Shown here piece by piece: positions 7,646 through 16,447 of a DNA stretch of 64,000 bases (the first letter of the stretch is position 1; each line of letters opens with the position of its first letter). The position numbers and the translations under genes are program-made. The notes below the pieces were generated by a model that saw only the letters and a program-made list of their open reading frames with translations, was not told where the DNA came from and did not search any database. The stretch spans positions 2,976,001 to 3,040,000 of the forward strand of contig NZ_JACBZR010000001.1 in NCBI RefSeq assembly GCF_013408335.1, given 5' to 3'. Source of the stretch: Nocardioides panzhihuensis (lineage in GTDB: Bacteria > Actinomycetota > Actinomycetes > Propionibacteriales > Nocardioidaceae).

Positions 7646-9670
7646 CTACTCCACCGGGACTCGCGCCTCGATCTCGGCGAGCCAGGCCGCCGGCGAGGCA
7701 TCGGAGGGCATCCGCCAGTCGCCGCGGGGCGACATGGTGCCGCCGTTGGAGACCTTGGGGCCGTTGGGCAGCGCCGAGCGCTTGAACTGGTTGGCGAAGA
7801 AGCGCTTCACGAAGACCTCGAGCCAGGTCCGGATCTCCTTCATCTCGTACGCCGTCCGCTTCTCCTCCGGGAACCCCGGCGGCCACTCGCCGGCCTCGAC
7901 GTCGTGCCAGGCGTTCCAGGCCAGGTAGGCGATCTTCGAGGGCGTGAAGCCGTTGCGGACGGTGTGGAAGAGGGTGAAGTCCTGCAGGGCGTACGGGCCG
8001 ATCTTCTGCTCGGTCGACTGCAGCTCCTCCCCCGGCACGAGCTCGGGCGAGATCTCCTGGTCGAGGATCTCCTGGAGGACCTGGTCGGCCGTGCCGTCGA
8101 ACTGCTCGGTCGTGATCACCCAGCGGATCAGGTGCTGGATCAGGGTCTTCGGCACACCGGCGTTGACGTTGTAGTGCGACATCTGGTCGCCGACCCCGTA
8201 CGTCGCCCAGCCGAGCGCGAGCTCGGAGAGGTCGCCGGTGCCGAGCACGATGCCGCCGCGCTGGTTGGCGATGCGGAAGAGGAAGTCCGTACGCAGCCCC
8301 GCCTGGACGTTCTCGAACGTCACGTCGTAGACCGGCTCGCCGTCGCCTGCCGGGTGGCCGATCTCCTTGAGCATCTGGGTCGCCGTCGGCCGGATGTCGA
8401 GCGTCTCGTAGGTCGTGCCGAGCGCCTCCATCAGCTTGATCGCGTTCGACTTGGTGTCGTCGGAGGTCGCGAAGCCGGGCATGGTGAACGCCAGGATGTC
8501 GCTCGCCGGACGACCGAGCCGCTCCATCGCCTTGGCCGCGACGATCAGCGCATGGGTGGAGTCGAGCCCGCCCGAGACGCCGATGACGATCTTGGTGTCC
8601 GGACCGATCGACTGGAGCCGCTTCTCGAGCCCCGAGACCTGGATGTTGTAGGCCTCGTAGCACTCCAGCGCGAGCTTGTCGGGGTCGTCGGGGACGAACG
8701 GGAACCGGTCGACCTTGCGCTGCAGCCCGCCGCCGGTGAGCGGTGGGCTGAGCTCGAACTCGATCTCGGAGTGGTAGGCGCCCTCGGACCGGCGGTTGTC
8801 GTCGAAGGTGCTCTGCCGGATCCGCTCGGCGCGGATCCGCTCCAGGTCGACGTCGACCACGGTGCGCCGCGGCCCGTCCGGGAACCGCTCGGTCTCCCCC
8901 AGCAGCTCGCCGAGCTCGTAGACCATCGTCTGCCCGTCCCAGGACAGGTCGGTCGTCGACTCACCCGGTCCGGCGGCGGTGTAGACGTACGCAGCAGCGC
9001 ACCGCGCACTCGCCGACTGCACCAGCAGGCGGCGCGCGTCGGAGCGCCCGACGGTGACCGGGCTCGCGGAGAGGTTGAGCAGCACGGTCGCCCCGGCCAG
9101 CGCGGCCTTGGCGCTCGGCGGCACCGGGACCCACATGTCCTCGCAGATCTCGACGTGGAAGACGAGGTCCTTGACGTCGGTGCACCGGAAGAGCAGCTCG
9201 TTGCTGAGCGGCACCTCCTCGCCGCCGAGCATGATGGTGCCGTCGGTGCCGTGGCCGGTTCCGTACCAGCGCTTCTCGTAGAACTCGCGGTAGTTCGGGA
9301 GGTGGGTCTTGGGCACCACCCCCAGCACCTCGCCGCCGTGGATCACGACCGCGGTGTTGAGCACCCGGTCGCCGTGGCGCAGCGGCGCGCCGACGATGAT
9401 CACCGACAGCAGCTCCTCGGAGGCCACCACGATCGCGCTGATCGCGGCGCGTACGGCATCGAGGAGGGTCCGCTGCAGGACGAGGTCGTCGATCGAGTAG
9501 CCCGAGAGGCACAGCTCCGGGAAGACCGCGACCGCGACCCCCTCGTCGGAGCACTCGCGCGCCTGCGCGATCACCTCGCGCGCGTTGGCCACCGGGTCGG
9601 CGACGGAGATCGGGATGGTGCACGCCGCGACCCGTGCGAATCCATGGGAGTAGGCGGAGTAGAAGTCCAC
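7646..9670 (-). CDS. nadE: Glutamine-dependent NAD(+) synthetase
   Basis: Converts nicotinic acid adenine dinucleotide to NAD using glutamine-derived ammonia. The N-terminal nitrilase-fold glutaminase domain is followed by the NAD synthetase domain. I start it at the GTG at 9670 ([11 protein letters not shown]), which gives 674 residues. With that start the glutaminase triad falls at Glu52 ([10 protein letters not shown]), Lys121 (VPKTHLPNY) and Cys176 (VEICEDMW), the same numbering as the well-studied M. tuberculosis enzyme; this supports the start over the ATG 36 bp upstream. The ATP-pyrophosphatase loop GVSGGLDST lies near residue 364-372. Identification is secure. Confidence 0.97.
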   Translation of the reverse strand: MDFYSAYSHGFARVAACTIPISVADPVANAREVIAQARECSDEGVAVAVFPELCLSGYSIDDLVLQRTLLDAVRAAISAIVVASEELLSVIIVGAPLRHGDRVLNTAVVIHGGEVLGVVPKTHLPNYREFYEKRWYGTGHGTDGTIMLGGEEVPLSNELLFRCTDVKDLVFHVEICEDMWVPVPPSAKAALAGATVLLNLSASPVTVGRSDARRLLVQSASARCAAAYVYTAAGPGESTTDLSWDGQTMVYELGELLGETERFPDGPRRTVVDVDLERIRAERIRQSTFDDNRRSEGAYHSEIEFELSPPLTGGGLQRKVDRFPFVPDDPDKLALECYEAYNIQVSGLEKRLQSIGPDTKIVIGVSGGLDSTHALIVAAKAMERLGRPASDILAFTMPGFATSDDTKSNAIKLMEALGTTYETLDIRPTATQMLKEIGHPAGDGEPVYDVTFENVQAGLRTDFLFRIANQRGGIVLGTGDLSELALGWATYGVGDQMSHYNVNAGVPKTLIQHLIRWVITTEQFDGTADQVLQEILDQEISPELVPGEELQSTEQKIGPYALQDFTLFHTVRNGFTPSKIAYLAWNAWHDVEAGEWPPGFPEEKRTAYEMKEIRTWLEVFVKRFFANQFKRSALPNGPKVSNGGTMSPRGDWRMPSDASPAAWLAEIEARVPVE

Positions 9671-9735
9671 ACCCCGGAGTCTAGGCGCGACCAGCCATCT
9701 GGCCACCCGATGCCCGCCGCCAACCGCTTACGACC

Positions 9736-10803
9736 TCAGGACAGCTCGCGGATGCGGACGTTCCGGTAGGACACCACGTCCGGGGTGCTGCCGTGCGCCT
9801 GGATCCCGACGTGACCGGTCAGCCCGCGGCTGCTGGAGTCGGGGTCGTTCGGACGACCGGGGAACGGCAGCCCGGGCAGGTTCTCGAACTCGTTGATCAC
9901 GACGCCGTTGCGGATCACGGTGTACTGCTGCCCGACGACGCGGATCTCGAGCTCGTTCCAGGTGCCCTTCGGGGTCGGTCGCGCCTGAGCCAGGTCGAGG
10001 TCGGCGAAGCCGTAGATCGACCCGGTCTTGCGGGGGTCGTTGCTGCCGCCCTCCGGCGAGTCGTTGACCTGGATCTCGTGGCCACAGTTGACCGCGATCC
10101 AGGAGAGGTTGCCGGTCTCGCCACCGTTGAACGTGGTCGGGCAGCCCTCGACCGGGCCCCACAGCTCGGGAAAGCGCACCTGGACGCCGCTGTTCCCACG
10201 GGTCACACCGGGCGCGTCGTCGCGGAACTGCAGTCGCAGCGAGAAGTCGCCGTACTCCTTCTCCGGATACCACAGGGTCCCGAACCCGCCGCCGGCTCCG
10301 GCACGGCTGCGGATGGTGCCGTCCGACACCAGGTCGAACCCGCCGTCGCCGGCGTACGCCCAGTCGTCGAAGGAGTCGGCCGAGCCGTCGAAGAGCCAGT
10401 CGTACCCCTCGACCTTCCCGACCTGCGAGCGGGCGGCGGCGGACTGCAGCCGGCTCGCCTCTGCCCGCGTCACCTCACCGGTGGCGACCAGCTCGGCGGT
10501 GACGCTGCGTACGTGCGTCACGAAGGCTCCGTGAGTCGGCCACGTCCGCTCGTCGTCGATGACGTCGTTGATGGTGCAGCCGGAGCTCAGGGTGCTGTTG
10601 GCCACGCCGCTGTCGAGATCGAGGAAGACCACGCTCGAGCGGGCGTCGGGCGCCGCACAGGTCATGGTCGTCGAGGGCGCTCCGGCTGGAGTCGCGGAGG
10701 CGGCTCCGATCGGGCCGCCCAGGCACAGGGCGGTGATCCCGAGGACGGCCGACCCGACGGCGAGCCGGGTCCGCGTGCGGCGTGAGGGGAGAGAGTGAGA
10801 CAT
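9736..10803 (-). CDS. Secreted DUF1080 (3-keto-disaccharide hydrolase-like) protein
   Basis: A 355-residue exported protein. The N-terminus has basic residues, a hydrophobic core (LAVGSAVLGITALCLGG) and small residues at a probable signal peptidase I site near SASATPAG, around residue 37. After a linker of about 100 residues comes a jelly-roll domain typical of DUF1080/3-keto-disaccharide hydrolases: YDWLFDGSADSFDDWAYAG, the GTLWYPEKEYGDFSLRLQF strand, and RGNSGVQVRFP. It ends with GLTGHVGIQAHG and the strand VSYRNVRIREL. Such proteins act on plant or microbial glycosides outside the cell. No sugar-specific residues can be assigned. It appears monocistronic. Confidence 0.82.
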   Translation of the reverse strand: MSHSLPSRRTRTRLAVGSAVLGITALCLGGPIGAASATPAGAPSTTMTCAAPDARSSVVFLDLDSGVANSTLSSGCTINDVIDDERTWPTHGAFVTHVRSVTAELVATGEVTRAEASRLQSAAARSQVGKVEGYDWLFDGSADSFDDWAYAGDGGFDLVSDGTIRSRAGAGGGFGTLWYPEKEYGDFSLRLQFRDDAPGVTRGNSGVQVRFPELWGPVEGCPTTFNGGETGNLSWIAVNCGHEIQVNDSPEGGSNDPRKTGSIYGFADLDLAQARPTPKGTWNELEIRVVGQQYTVIRNGVVINEFENLPGLPFPGRPNDPDSSSRGLTGHVGIQAHGSTPDVVSYRNVRIRELS

Positions 10804-10898
10804 CGAGACTCCGAACGTCGGGACGCCGAATGGATTGTGATGGGCGTCACGCCGGATGCTAGTGCCGCCTGCCGCCGACTTTCAACCGTTCCTGAACG

Positions 10899-10923
10899 AC
10901 TTTCGCGGACAATCTTCGAAAGT
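10899..10923. repeat. Small inverted repeat between DUF1080 gene and GNAT gene
   Basis: ACTTTCG at 10899-10905 and CGAAAGT at 10917-10923 form a 7-bp dyad with an 11-bp spacer. It lies in the 150-bp gap upstream of the minus-strand DUF1080 gene and just past the GNAT gene end. It could be a weak terminator or an operator; nothing else is evident in this gap. Confidence 0.3.
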
Positions 10924-10953
10924 GGTGCTTGGTTGGCAGCCCGGGCGGCGCCT

Positions 10954-11565
10954 TCAACTGCCGAGATGCTCCGAACGCAGACGGGACATGACGATGGCGT
11001 CGACGTAGCCGTCGTCGTAGCGAAGCGCCTCGCGCTGGACGCCCTCGACGCTGAACCCGGCCTTCTCGTAGATGCGCTTCGCCCGGGGGTTGAACGCGTA
11101 GACGCACAGCTCGATCCGGTTCAGCACCGTGGTGCGGAAGCAGTGGTCGACGATCAGCTGCGTGGCCTCGGTGCCGAGGCCGCGGTTGCGGCCGTCGGGT
11201 CCGATGAGGATGCGGAAGTTCGCCGAGCGGTTGCTGGTGTCGACCTCGTTGACGACCGCCTCGCCGACGAGCTTTCCGGTGCCCTGGTCGACGATTGCGA
11301 GGTCGAGTCGATCGGGCTGGTCGTTGCGGGTCGCGTACCACTCCCGCAGCTGATCGTCCGGAACCGCGCTCGCGGGGTCGGTCTCCTCGGCCTCTTCGTC
11401 GCCGTTGATCGAGCCGGTCAGCCTCAGCACCTCGGGGTCGGCGAGGATCCGCGCCATCGTGTCGACGTCGCCGTCGACGAACGGCCGCAGGACGACCGCG
11501 CTTCCGACGAGCGTGGGCTTCTCGGCGAACCAACCAGCATCTGTCTCACTCACGGCACTGATCAT
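10954..11565 (-). CDS. GNAT family N-acetyltransferase (RimJ/RimL type)
   Basis: A 203-residue acetyl-CoA-dependent acyltransferase of the ribosomal-protein acetyltransferase-like GNAT subgroup. Visible features are the opening strand GSAVVLRPFVDGDVDTMARI, the acetyl-CoA loop GPDGRNRGLGTEATQLIV (R-x-x-G-x-G type), and NPRAKRIYEKAGFSVEGVQRE, the typical motif B ending. The substrate is unknown. The start codon overlaps the 3' end of the upstream GNAT gene by 20 bp, so the pair is probably translationally coupled. A start at the GTG four codons in is also possible. Confidence 0.85.
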   Translation of the reverse strand: MISAVSETDAGWFAEKPTLVGSAVVLRPFVDGDVDTMARILADPEVLRLTGSINGDEEAEETDPASAVPDDQLREWYATRNDQPDRLDLAIVDQGTGKLVGEAVVNEVDTSNRSANFRILIGPDGRNRGLGTEATQLIVDHCFRTTVLNRIELCVYAFNPRAKRIYEKAGFSVEGVQREALRYDDGYVDAIVMSRLRSEHLGS

Positions 11566-12067
11566 CCACTGCCATGATCCCGGCCGCGCCTCGAGGTCGG
11601 TTGGCCGGACGCTCCATCACGACCTCCTCCGGGCCCCCGTCGAGAGGGCTGGAGATCTTGCCGGTGTCGACGAAACCGAACCGCTCGTAGACGGCGTGCG
11701 CCCGGTCGTTCCCCACGAGGTGAGTGAGACGCACGGGGAGGTCGCCGGCCCGGGCGATCACCTCGGTCAGCAGCGCGCGACCCGCGCCGGAGCCCTGGGC
11801 TTCGGGGATGACGTACAGCTTCCAGAGCATCAGATGGTCCTCGAGGGGCGAGTAGGCGGCCATCGCCACCACCTGGTCGTCGACCTCGGCGACGAGGACC
11901 CGTCTGGCCTCGATCCCCGGGAGCACCGCCTCAGGGGTCCACCATCTCGCGATTCCGTCCTCTACGTACGCCTCGCCGGTGATCGGCGGGTACGTCGCCC
12001 GCCAGGTCGTCACGCCGACATGGATCACCGCGGCCAGGTCGCCTGCCGTCGCCTCTCGTACCTGCAT
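11546..12067 (-). CDS. GNAT family N-acetyltransferase
   Basis: A 173-residue GNAT. The chosen start MQVREATAGDLAAVIHV is the standard beginning of the fold; the frame continues upstream without a better start. Acetyl-CoA binding is indicated by LWKLYVIPEAQGSGAGRALLTEVI (Q-x-x-G-x-G/A) and the C-terminal NDRAHAVYERFGFVDTG. The C-terminal tail of about 30 residues is Pro/Arg/Glu rich. It diverges from the GNAT gene at 12122 across a 54-bp gap that must hold both promoters. The acetylated target cannot be predicted. Confidence 0.85.
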   Translation of the reverse strand: MQVREATAGDLAAVIHVGVTTWRATYPPITGEAYVEDGIARWWTPEAVLPGIEARRVLVAEVDDQVVAMAAYSPLEDHLMLWKLYVIPEAQGSGAGRALLTEVIARAGDLPVRLTHLVGNDRAHAVYERFGFVDTGKISSPLDGGPEEVVMERPANRPRGAAGIMAVDDQCRE

Positions 12068-12121
12068 GGACGCGACGATAACCAGGAGCGCCGCCGCTGT
12101 CGTTCCGTTTAGCGTGGACCT

Positions 12122-12658
12122 GTGCTGATCCGACGTGAACGTCCCGAGGACGTAGCCGATATCCGAGCGGTCACCGCCGCAGCCTTCACCGACGTGGAGC
12201 ACTCCGCTCCATCGGTCGAGGCCGACGGGGCTCCCGGCGAGGCGACGCTGGTGGGGTGGCTGCGTGCGGACGCCGGCTGGGTCCCGGAGCTGTCGCTGGT
12301 CGCCGAGATGGACGGCGAGGTGGTCGGTCATTTGGTGTGTACGCGTGGTGAGCTCGCCGGCAGGACCGCGCTCGGCCTCGGGCCGGTGAGCGTCTCGCCG
12401 ACCAAGCAGCGGGCCGGTGTCGGCTCGGCGCTGATGCACGCGGTCCTCGGCGCCGCCGACGCGCTGGGCGAGCCGGTCGTCGTGCTCCTCGGCTCCCCCG
12501 ACTACTACAGCCGTTTCGGCTTCGTACCCGCCGCGGGGCTCGGGATCGAGGCGCCCGACCCCGCGTGGGGCGACTACTTCCAGGCACGGCCGCTGGCGGC
12601 GTACGACCCGTCGGTCCGCGGGAAGTTCACCTACGCGGCGCCCTTCGACCGGCTGTGA
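12122..12658 (+). CDS. GNAT family N-acetyltransferase (YhbS-like)
   Basis: A 178-residue acetyltransferase starting at a GTG (VLIRRERPEDVADIRAVTA). The pattern ALGLGPVSVSPTKQRAGVGSAL followed by VVLLGSPDYYSRFGFVPA is characteristic of the YhbS/predicted N-acetyltransferase COG3153 group, with the YYSRFGF motif near the C-terminus. The substrate is unknown. It is transcribed away from the minus-strand GNAT pair and toward panB, about 120 bp before it. Confidence 0.85.
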   Translation: MLIRRERPEDVADIRAVTAAAFTDVEHSAPSVEADGAPGEATLVGWLRADAGWVPELSLVAEMDGEVVGHLVCTRGELAGRTALGLGPVSVSPTKQRAGVGSALMHAVLGAADALGEPVVVLLGSPDYYSRFGFVPAAGLGIEAPDPAWGDYFQARPLAAYDPSVRGKFTYAAPFDRL

Positions 12659-12775
12659 CCGCGTGCGGGCGATGAACGTGATCACCGCCACAGCGCGGCG
12701 AGATCATCTGGACCTACGCTGGAGATAGTCCGTGGACTCCATCAGGGAGCTGCGAGATGACACCAGAAAGGCTCG

Positions 12776-13648
12776 ATGATGAGCACGAACCCCTCTGCTG
12801 AGGAGACCGCCCCTTACGGGACCGGAGCCGCCGGCAACGCGCCGGCCAAGCCCGTACGCATGGTGCGCACGCATCATCTTCGCGAGATGAAGCAGCGTGG
12901 CGACAAGATCACGATGCTGACCTCCTACGACATGTACTCCGCCCAGATCTTCGACGAGGCCGGGGTCGACCTGCTCCTCGTCGGTGATTCGGCCTCCAAC
13001 AACGTCCTCGGCAACGAGACGTCGCTTCCGGTGACCGTGGACGAGCTGCTGCCCCTGACCCGCGCCGTCTCGCGCAGCGTGAAGCGGGCGATGGTCGTCG
13101 GCGACCTGCCGTTCGGCTCCTACCAGGCCTCGCCGGAGCAGGGCTACCTGACCGCGGTGCGGTTCATGAAGGAGGCCGGCGCGCACTGCGTGAAGCTCGA
13201 GGGCGGCGCCGAGATGGCGCCGGTGATCAAGAAGCTGACCGAGGGCGGCATCCCGGTCATGGCCCACATCGGCTTCACCCCGCAGTCCGAGCACGTGCTC
13301 GGCGGCTACCGCGTCCAGGGCCGCGGCGACACCTCCGACCGGATCATCGACGACGCCAAGGCCGTCCAGGAGGCCGGCGCGTTCGCGGTCGTCATGGAGA
13401 TGGTCCCCGGCGACGTCGCCGCGCAGATCACCAAGGAGCTCGACATCCCCACGATCGGGATCGGGGCCGGCCCTGACTGCGACGGCCAGGTGCTGGTCTG
13501 GCAGGACGCCTTCGGGATGCGCAGCGGCAAGATGGCGCGCTTCGTGAAGCAGTACGCCGACGTGAAGTCGGTCCTCTCCGAGGGCGCCGAGGCCTACATC
13601 TCCGACGTCAAGGGCTCGACCTTCCCCGGCCCCGAGCACACCTTCTGA
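12776..13648 (+). CDS. panB: 3-methyl-2-oxobutanoate hydroxymethyltransferase
   Basis: First committed enzyme of pantothenate synthesis: transfers a hydroxymethyl group from methylene-tetrahydrofolate to 2-oxoisovalerate. It is 290 residues, with the TIM-barrel signatures KITMLTSYDMYSAQIFDEAG, DLLLVGDSASNNVLG (Mg-binding Asp), GGAEMAPVIKKLTEGGIPVM, HIGFTPQSEHVLGGYRVQGR and the catalytic EMVPGDVAAQITKEL. An AGAAAGG element 5-10 bp upstream fits the ATG at 12776; a second ATG follows directly. An N-terminal extension of about 30 residues before VRMVRTHHLREMK is common in actinobacteria. It is followed by a strong hairpin terminator and a convergent gene. Confidence 0.97.
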   Translation: MMSTNPSAEETAPYGTGAAGNAPAKPVRMVRTHHLREMKQRGDKITMLTSYDMYSAQIFDEAGVDLLLVGDSASNNVLGNETSLPVTVDELLPLTRAVSRSVKRAMVVGDLPFGSYQASPEQGYLTAVRFMKEAGAHCVKLEGGAEMAPVIKKLTEGGIPVMAHIGFTPQSEHVLGGYRVQGRGDTSDRIIDDAKAVQEAGAFAVVMEMVPGDVAAQITKELDIPTIGIGAGPDCDGQVLVWQDAFGMRSGKMARFVKQYADVKSVLSEGAEAYISDVKGSTFPGPEHTF

Positions 13649-13664
13649 GGATCTGCTCCGACAG

Positions 13665-13717
13665 AGTGGTCAATCTGGGCCGTCCGGCGGCTCACCGTCG
13701 GACCCAGATTGACCACT
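13665..13717. terminator. Bidirectional hairpin between panB and the channel gene
   Basis: A perfect 15-bp inverted repeat, AGTGGTCAATCTGGG at 13665-13679 and its complement at 13703-13717, with a 23-base loop. It lies 17 bp after the panB stop and 55 bp before the end of the convergent minus-strand gene. There is no T-tract beyond a short TTCT, but the position argues for a two-way terminator. Confidence 0.75.
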
Positions 13718-13772
13718 TCTCGGATCCTGCTCCCATCGGGAGCCGCGAAATGACCTGCTCGTTCGCAGACGC

Positions 13773-14420
13773 CTAGAAGCGTCGGGCCCGGGCGGCCGCG
13801 AGGCCGACCAGGCGAGCGACCACCATCGCGACATAGAAGACTCCCGCGATCTGCTCGATCATCACGACCGCGCGGGCGTTCGGGAGCACCGGGACGATGT
13901 CGGAGAGCCCCACCGAGGTCAGCGTCGTGAACGAGAGATAGAGCAGGTCGAACCACTGCCGGTGATCACCGAACGAGCCCGGCCAGATCACCTGGACCGC
14001 GGCGTACAGGTAGGCGAAGGCCCAGGCGACCACGGTGAATGCGGCCCCGGTCGCGAAGAGCTCGTCACGGGTCACCACGTCGTCGTGGAAGAGATAGCGG
14101 ATCATCGCGTAGGAGACGAACATGTAGAACGGGACGTGGAAGAAGGCCGAGGCCAGCACCACCCAGCCCTCGTTGGGAGCGACGGACTCCCACACCGCGA
14201 AGATCATCGCCGGACCGCCGAAGATGCAGGCGGCCCAGGAGAAGGCCGGGGTGAGGCGTACGGCCGCGACCGCCGCCAGCAGGAGCAACAGCTGCAGCAC
14301 GCCCAGCACAGCGCGGCCGGCGGTGGAGTCGTCGAGGAAGGGATAGGCCAGGATCGCCACGACCTGGCCGAGCAGCAGCACCGCGGAGGGATGGTCGCGC
14401 ATCGCCCAGAAGACCTTCAT
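13773..14420 (-). CDS. Two-pore-type potassium channel family protein
   Basis: About 215 residues. I chose the ATG at 14420 (MKVFWAMRDHPSAV); the frame runs further upstream without membrane character. There are about six hydrophobic segments, and the last two flank a pore loop: QWFDLLYLSFTTLTSVGLSDIVPV, the arrangement of the Ion_trans_2 family. The filter position reads TSVGLSD rather than the canonical TVGYGD, with Leu in place of Tyr/Phe. Ion selectivity is therefore uncertain. There is no C-terminal RCK/TrkA-N domain, and the protein ends soon after the final helix with a basic AAARARRF tail. It diverges from the sugar dehydrogenase gene across 149 bp. Confidence 0.78.
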   Translation of the reverse strand: MKVFWAMRDHPSAVLLLGQVVAILAYPFLDDSTAGRAVLGVLQLLLLLAAVAAVRLTPAFSWAACIFGGPAMIFAVWESVAPNEGWVVLASAFFHVPFYMFVSYAMIRYLFHDDVVTRDELFATGAAFTVVAWAFAYLYAAVQVIWPGSFGDHRQWFDLLYLSFTTLTSVGLSDIVPVLPNARAVVMIEQIAGVFYVAMVVARLVGLAAARARRF

Positions 14421-14569
14421 CACAAGCGCACACCTTAGAACGTAGCCGGTCGCGGGCGTCGTAGCCCGCGCTCCCGGCGAGGTACGACGGGACATTCTGG
14501 TCGGTTACCCACCAGTAGTACGGCGCAAACGTCCCGTCGCACCTTTCGGTGGCCAGTAGCGTCAGCACC

Positions 14570-15787
14570 ATGCGCGCTGCCATGGCCCTCGCCTCCGTCG
14601 TCGTTCTCGGGCTCTCGACCGCCGCTTGCGCCGGAGACTCCGATCCGGCCTCCACTCCCCCGCCGCTGAATCCGTCGGGTTCGGCGAGCCCGTCCGCCAG
14701 CGCGACCTCGTCGACGCCGGCTGCGGTGCTGCCGACCTCCGACCGCGTCCCGGAGCTCGATGTCCAGGTCGTCAACGACGAGCTCGACCATCCCTGGGAC
14801 GTCGCCGACATCGGCGCCGGCCGGTTCCTGGTCACCGAGCGCGAACGTGCGGTCCTCTCTCTGGTCGAGGACGGAGAGCGGCGCGAGATCCCGCTCGAAG
14901 ACAGCGACATCTGGGTCTCCGGCGAGACCGGCCTGATGGGCCTCGAGGTCGACCCGGCCTTCGAGCAGAGCCGGCGCATCTACACCTGTCAGGGGTGGAA
15001 CGACGGTGAGGACGTACGCGTCGTCTCCTGGACCCTCGACGCCGGACTGACCCGGGCGACCCCGGAGCGGACCCTGATCGACGGACTCCCGACATCGTCC
15101 GGCCGACATGGCGGCTGCCGACTGCTGATCAGCGCCGACGGGGCGCTGTGGGTCGGCACCGGCGACGCGGCGAACGAGAAGAACCCGCGCAGCCTCGACT
15201 CACTCGGCGGGAAGACGCTCCGGCTCGACCCGGAGACCGGCGAGCCGTGGCCGGGCAACCCGTGGGCCGGGGACGAGGGTCCGCGGCGCTACATCACCTC
15301 GTTCGGCCACCGCAACGTGCAAGGGCTGGCGGAGCGGGCAGACGGCACGGTCTGGTCGATGGAGCACGGCCCGGACCGCGACGACGAGGTCAACGAGATC
15401 ACCCTCGGCGGTGACTACGGCTGGAACCCCGGCGCCGGCTATGACGAGTCGGTGCCGATGACCGACCAGGACCTGCCCGGCGAGCAGATCGAGGCGGCCT
15501 GGGAGTCCGGCAACCCGACCATCGCCACCGGCGGCGGCACCTTCATCCCGGTCCAGGACCGGTGGGGTGCCTTCGGCGGGGCGCTCGCGGTCGCCGTGCT
15601 CAAGGACCAGGAGCTGCGGATCCTCGCCTTCGACGAGTCCGGGAAGCTCACCGACGACCGGTCGCCCGAGGTCATGAGGGACCACGGGCGACTGCGTACG
15701 GTCTCGTCGACGGCCGACGGCGACCTCCTCGTCACCACCGACAACGGCGGCGGCGCGGACGTCCTGCTCCGCGTCACCCCTCGCTGA
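14570..15787 (+). CDS. PQQ-dependent sugar dehydrogenase-like lipoprotein
   Basis: A 405-residue beta-propeller of the soluble glucose/sorbosone dehydrogenase family (GSDH), expected to oxidise sugars or polyols outside the membrane using PQQ. The start ATG at 14570 gives a lipoprotein signal, MRAAMALASVVVLGLSTAAC, with the lipobox LSTAAC and lipidated Cys near residue 20. A Ser/Pro/Thr-rich linker of about 35 residues follows. The propeller shows HPWDVADIGAGRFLVTERER, the catalytic-region DGLPTSSGRHGGCRLLI (usually G-x-x-H-x-G-G), FGHRNVQGLA and MEHGPDRDDEVNEI, all family hallmarks. No PQQ biosynthesis genes are present in this window. Confidence 0.88.
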   Translation: MRAAMALASVVVLGLSTAACAGDSDPASTPPPLNPSGSASPSASATSSTPAAVLPTSDRVPELDVQVVNDELDHPWDVADIGAGRFLVTERERAVLSLVEDGERREIPLEDSDIWVSGETGLMGLEVDPAFEQSRRIYTCQGWNDGEDVRVVSWTLDAGLTRATPERTLIDGLPTSSGRHGGCRLLISADGALWVGTGDAANEKNPRSLDSLGGKTLRLDPETGEPWPGNPWAGDEGPRRYITSFGHRNVQGLAERADGTVWSMEHGPDRDDEVNEITLGGDYGWNPGAGYDESVPMTDQDLPGEQIEAAWESGNPTIATGGGTFIPVQDRWGAFGGALAVAVLKDQELRILAFDESGKLTDDRSPEVMRDHGRLRTVSSTADGDLLVTTDNGGGADVLLRVTPR

Positions 15788-15804
15788 GGGTCAGCTCAGT
15801 CGGC

Positions 15805-16014
15805 TCACTCGGACTCGGTGCCGGCGTCTCCCTCCCAGGCCTTGTCTTCCTTGTCCCAGCGCTCGTTGTTCTCCTGCACCTTGTCGAGCGCCATGGAGGC
15901 CTCGGCGTGGGAGGTGTAGGGGCCGAGACGGTCCTTGGCCTTGCAGCCGTCGTACGGCTCGACGGTCTTGTGCTTGAGGCAGTAGTAGTACTCGCCTGCG
16001 TGCTCGTCGCTCAT
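15805..16014 (-). CDS. Conserved small actinobacterial protein
   Basis: A 69-residue acidic protein of unknown function: MSDEHAGEYYYCLKHKTVE, then PYDGCKAKDRLGPYTSHAEA and a helical tail rich in Glu, Asp and Lys. The Cys-x-x-His plus downstream Cys (YCLKH...GC) could bind a metal, but this is inference. Small proteins with the same pattern (Y-x-C-x-K-H-x-T-V-E-P, C-x(6)-LGPY) are widespread in actinobacteria as far as I recall. It lies close to the end of the convergent sugar dehydrogenase gene and upstream of no obvious operon partner. Confidence 0.7.
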   Translation of the reverse strand: MSDEHAGEYYYCLKHKTVEPYDGCKAKDRLGPYTSHAEASMALDKVQENNERWDKEDKAWEGDAGTESE

Positions 16015-16081
16015 GCTGCCAACTTACCGTTCTCGAAGACGCTCGGGTGGACAACTCCGTCGAGGTGACGGACCTGAGCGA

Positions 16082-16393
16082 TCAGAGCGTGCTCTCCGCC
16101 GAGAGCGCGTTGATCACCTTCGCCATCGCGACGTCGCGGCTGGTGACGCCGCCGGCATCGTGGCTGGTGAGCCGGATCTCGACGTACGGGTAGCGCAGGT
16201 CGATGTCGGGATGATGGTTGGCCTCCTCGGCCTTCGCCCCGATCGCGTTGACGAGCGCGAGACCGGTGACGAAGTCGCCGGTCTCCACGCGGGCGACGAT
16301 GCTGTCGGCCTCGTCGCTCGTCTCGTACGTCCAGCCCTCGAGCTGCTCCTGGGCGACCTGCTCGGCGGTGAGGGTCGTGGTGTCAGGTTCCAT
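16082..16393 (-). CDS. 4a-hydroxytetrahydrobiopterin dehydratase (pterin-4a-carbinolamine dehydratase)
   Basis: A 103-residue PCD/DCoH-type protein that dehydrates 4a-hydroxytetrahydropterin. The signature EEANHHPDIDLRYPYVEIRL carries the catalytic His pair (HH) and is followed by TSHDAGGVTSRDVAMAKVINAL. I chose the ATG at 16393 (MEPDTTTLTAEQVAQEQLEGW); the frame extends 45 bp upstream with Arg-rich, unlikely sequence. No aromatic amino acid hydroxylase gene is nearby, so it may serve molybdopterin or folate-type pterin recycling instead (inference). Confidence 0.88.
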   Translation of the reverse strand: MEPDTTTLTAEQVAQEQLEGWTYETSDEADSIVARVETGDFVTGLALVNAIGAKAEEANHHPDIDLRYPYVEIRLTSHDAGGVTSRDVAMAKVINALSAESTL

Positions 16394-16447
16394 GCCCCCA
16401 CCCTGCCATCGCCGTGGCCGACGCGTCACGCGGCTCACCGCCGACCC

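Noticed and set aside
7904..9769. Plus-strand open frame of 621 codons
   Set aside because: Antisense to nadE; composition is a low-complexity shadow of the NAD synthetase codons.
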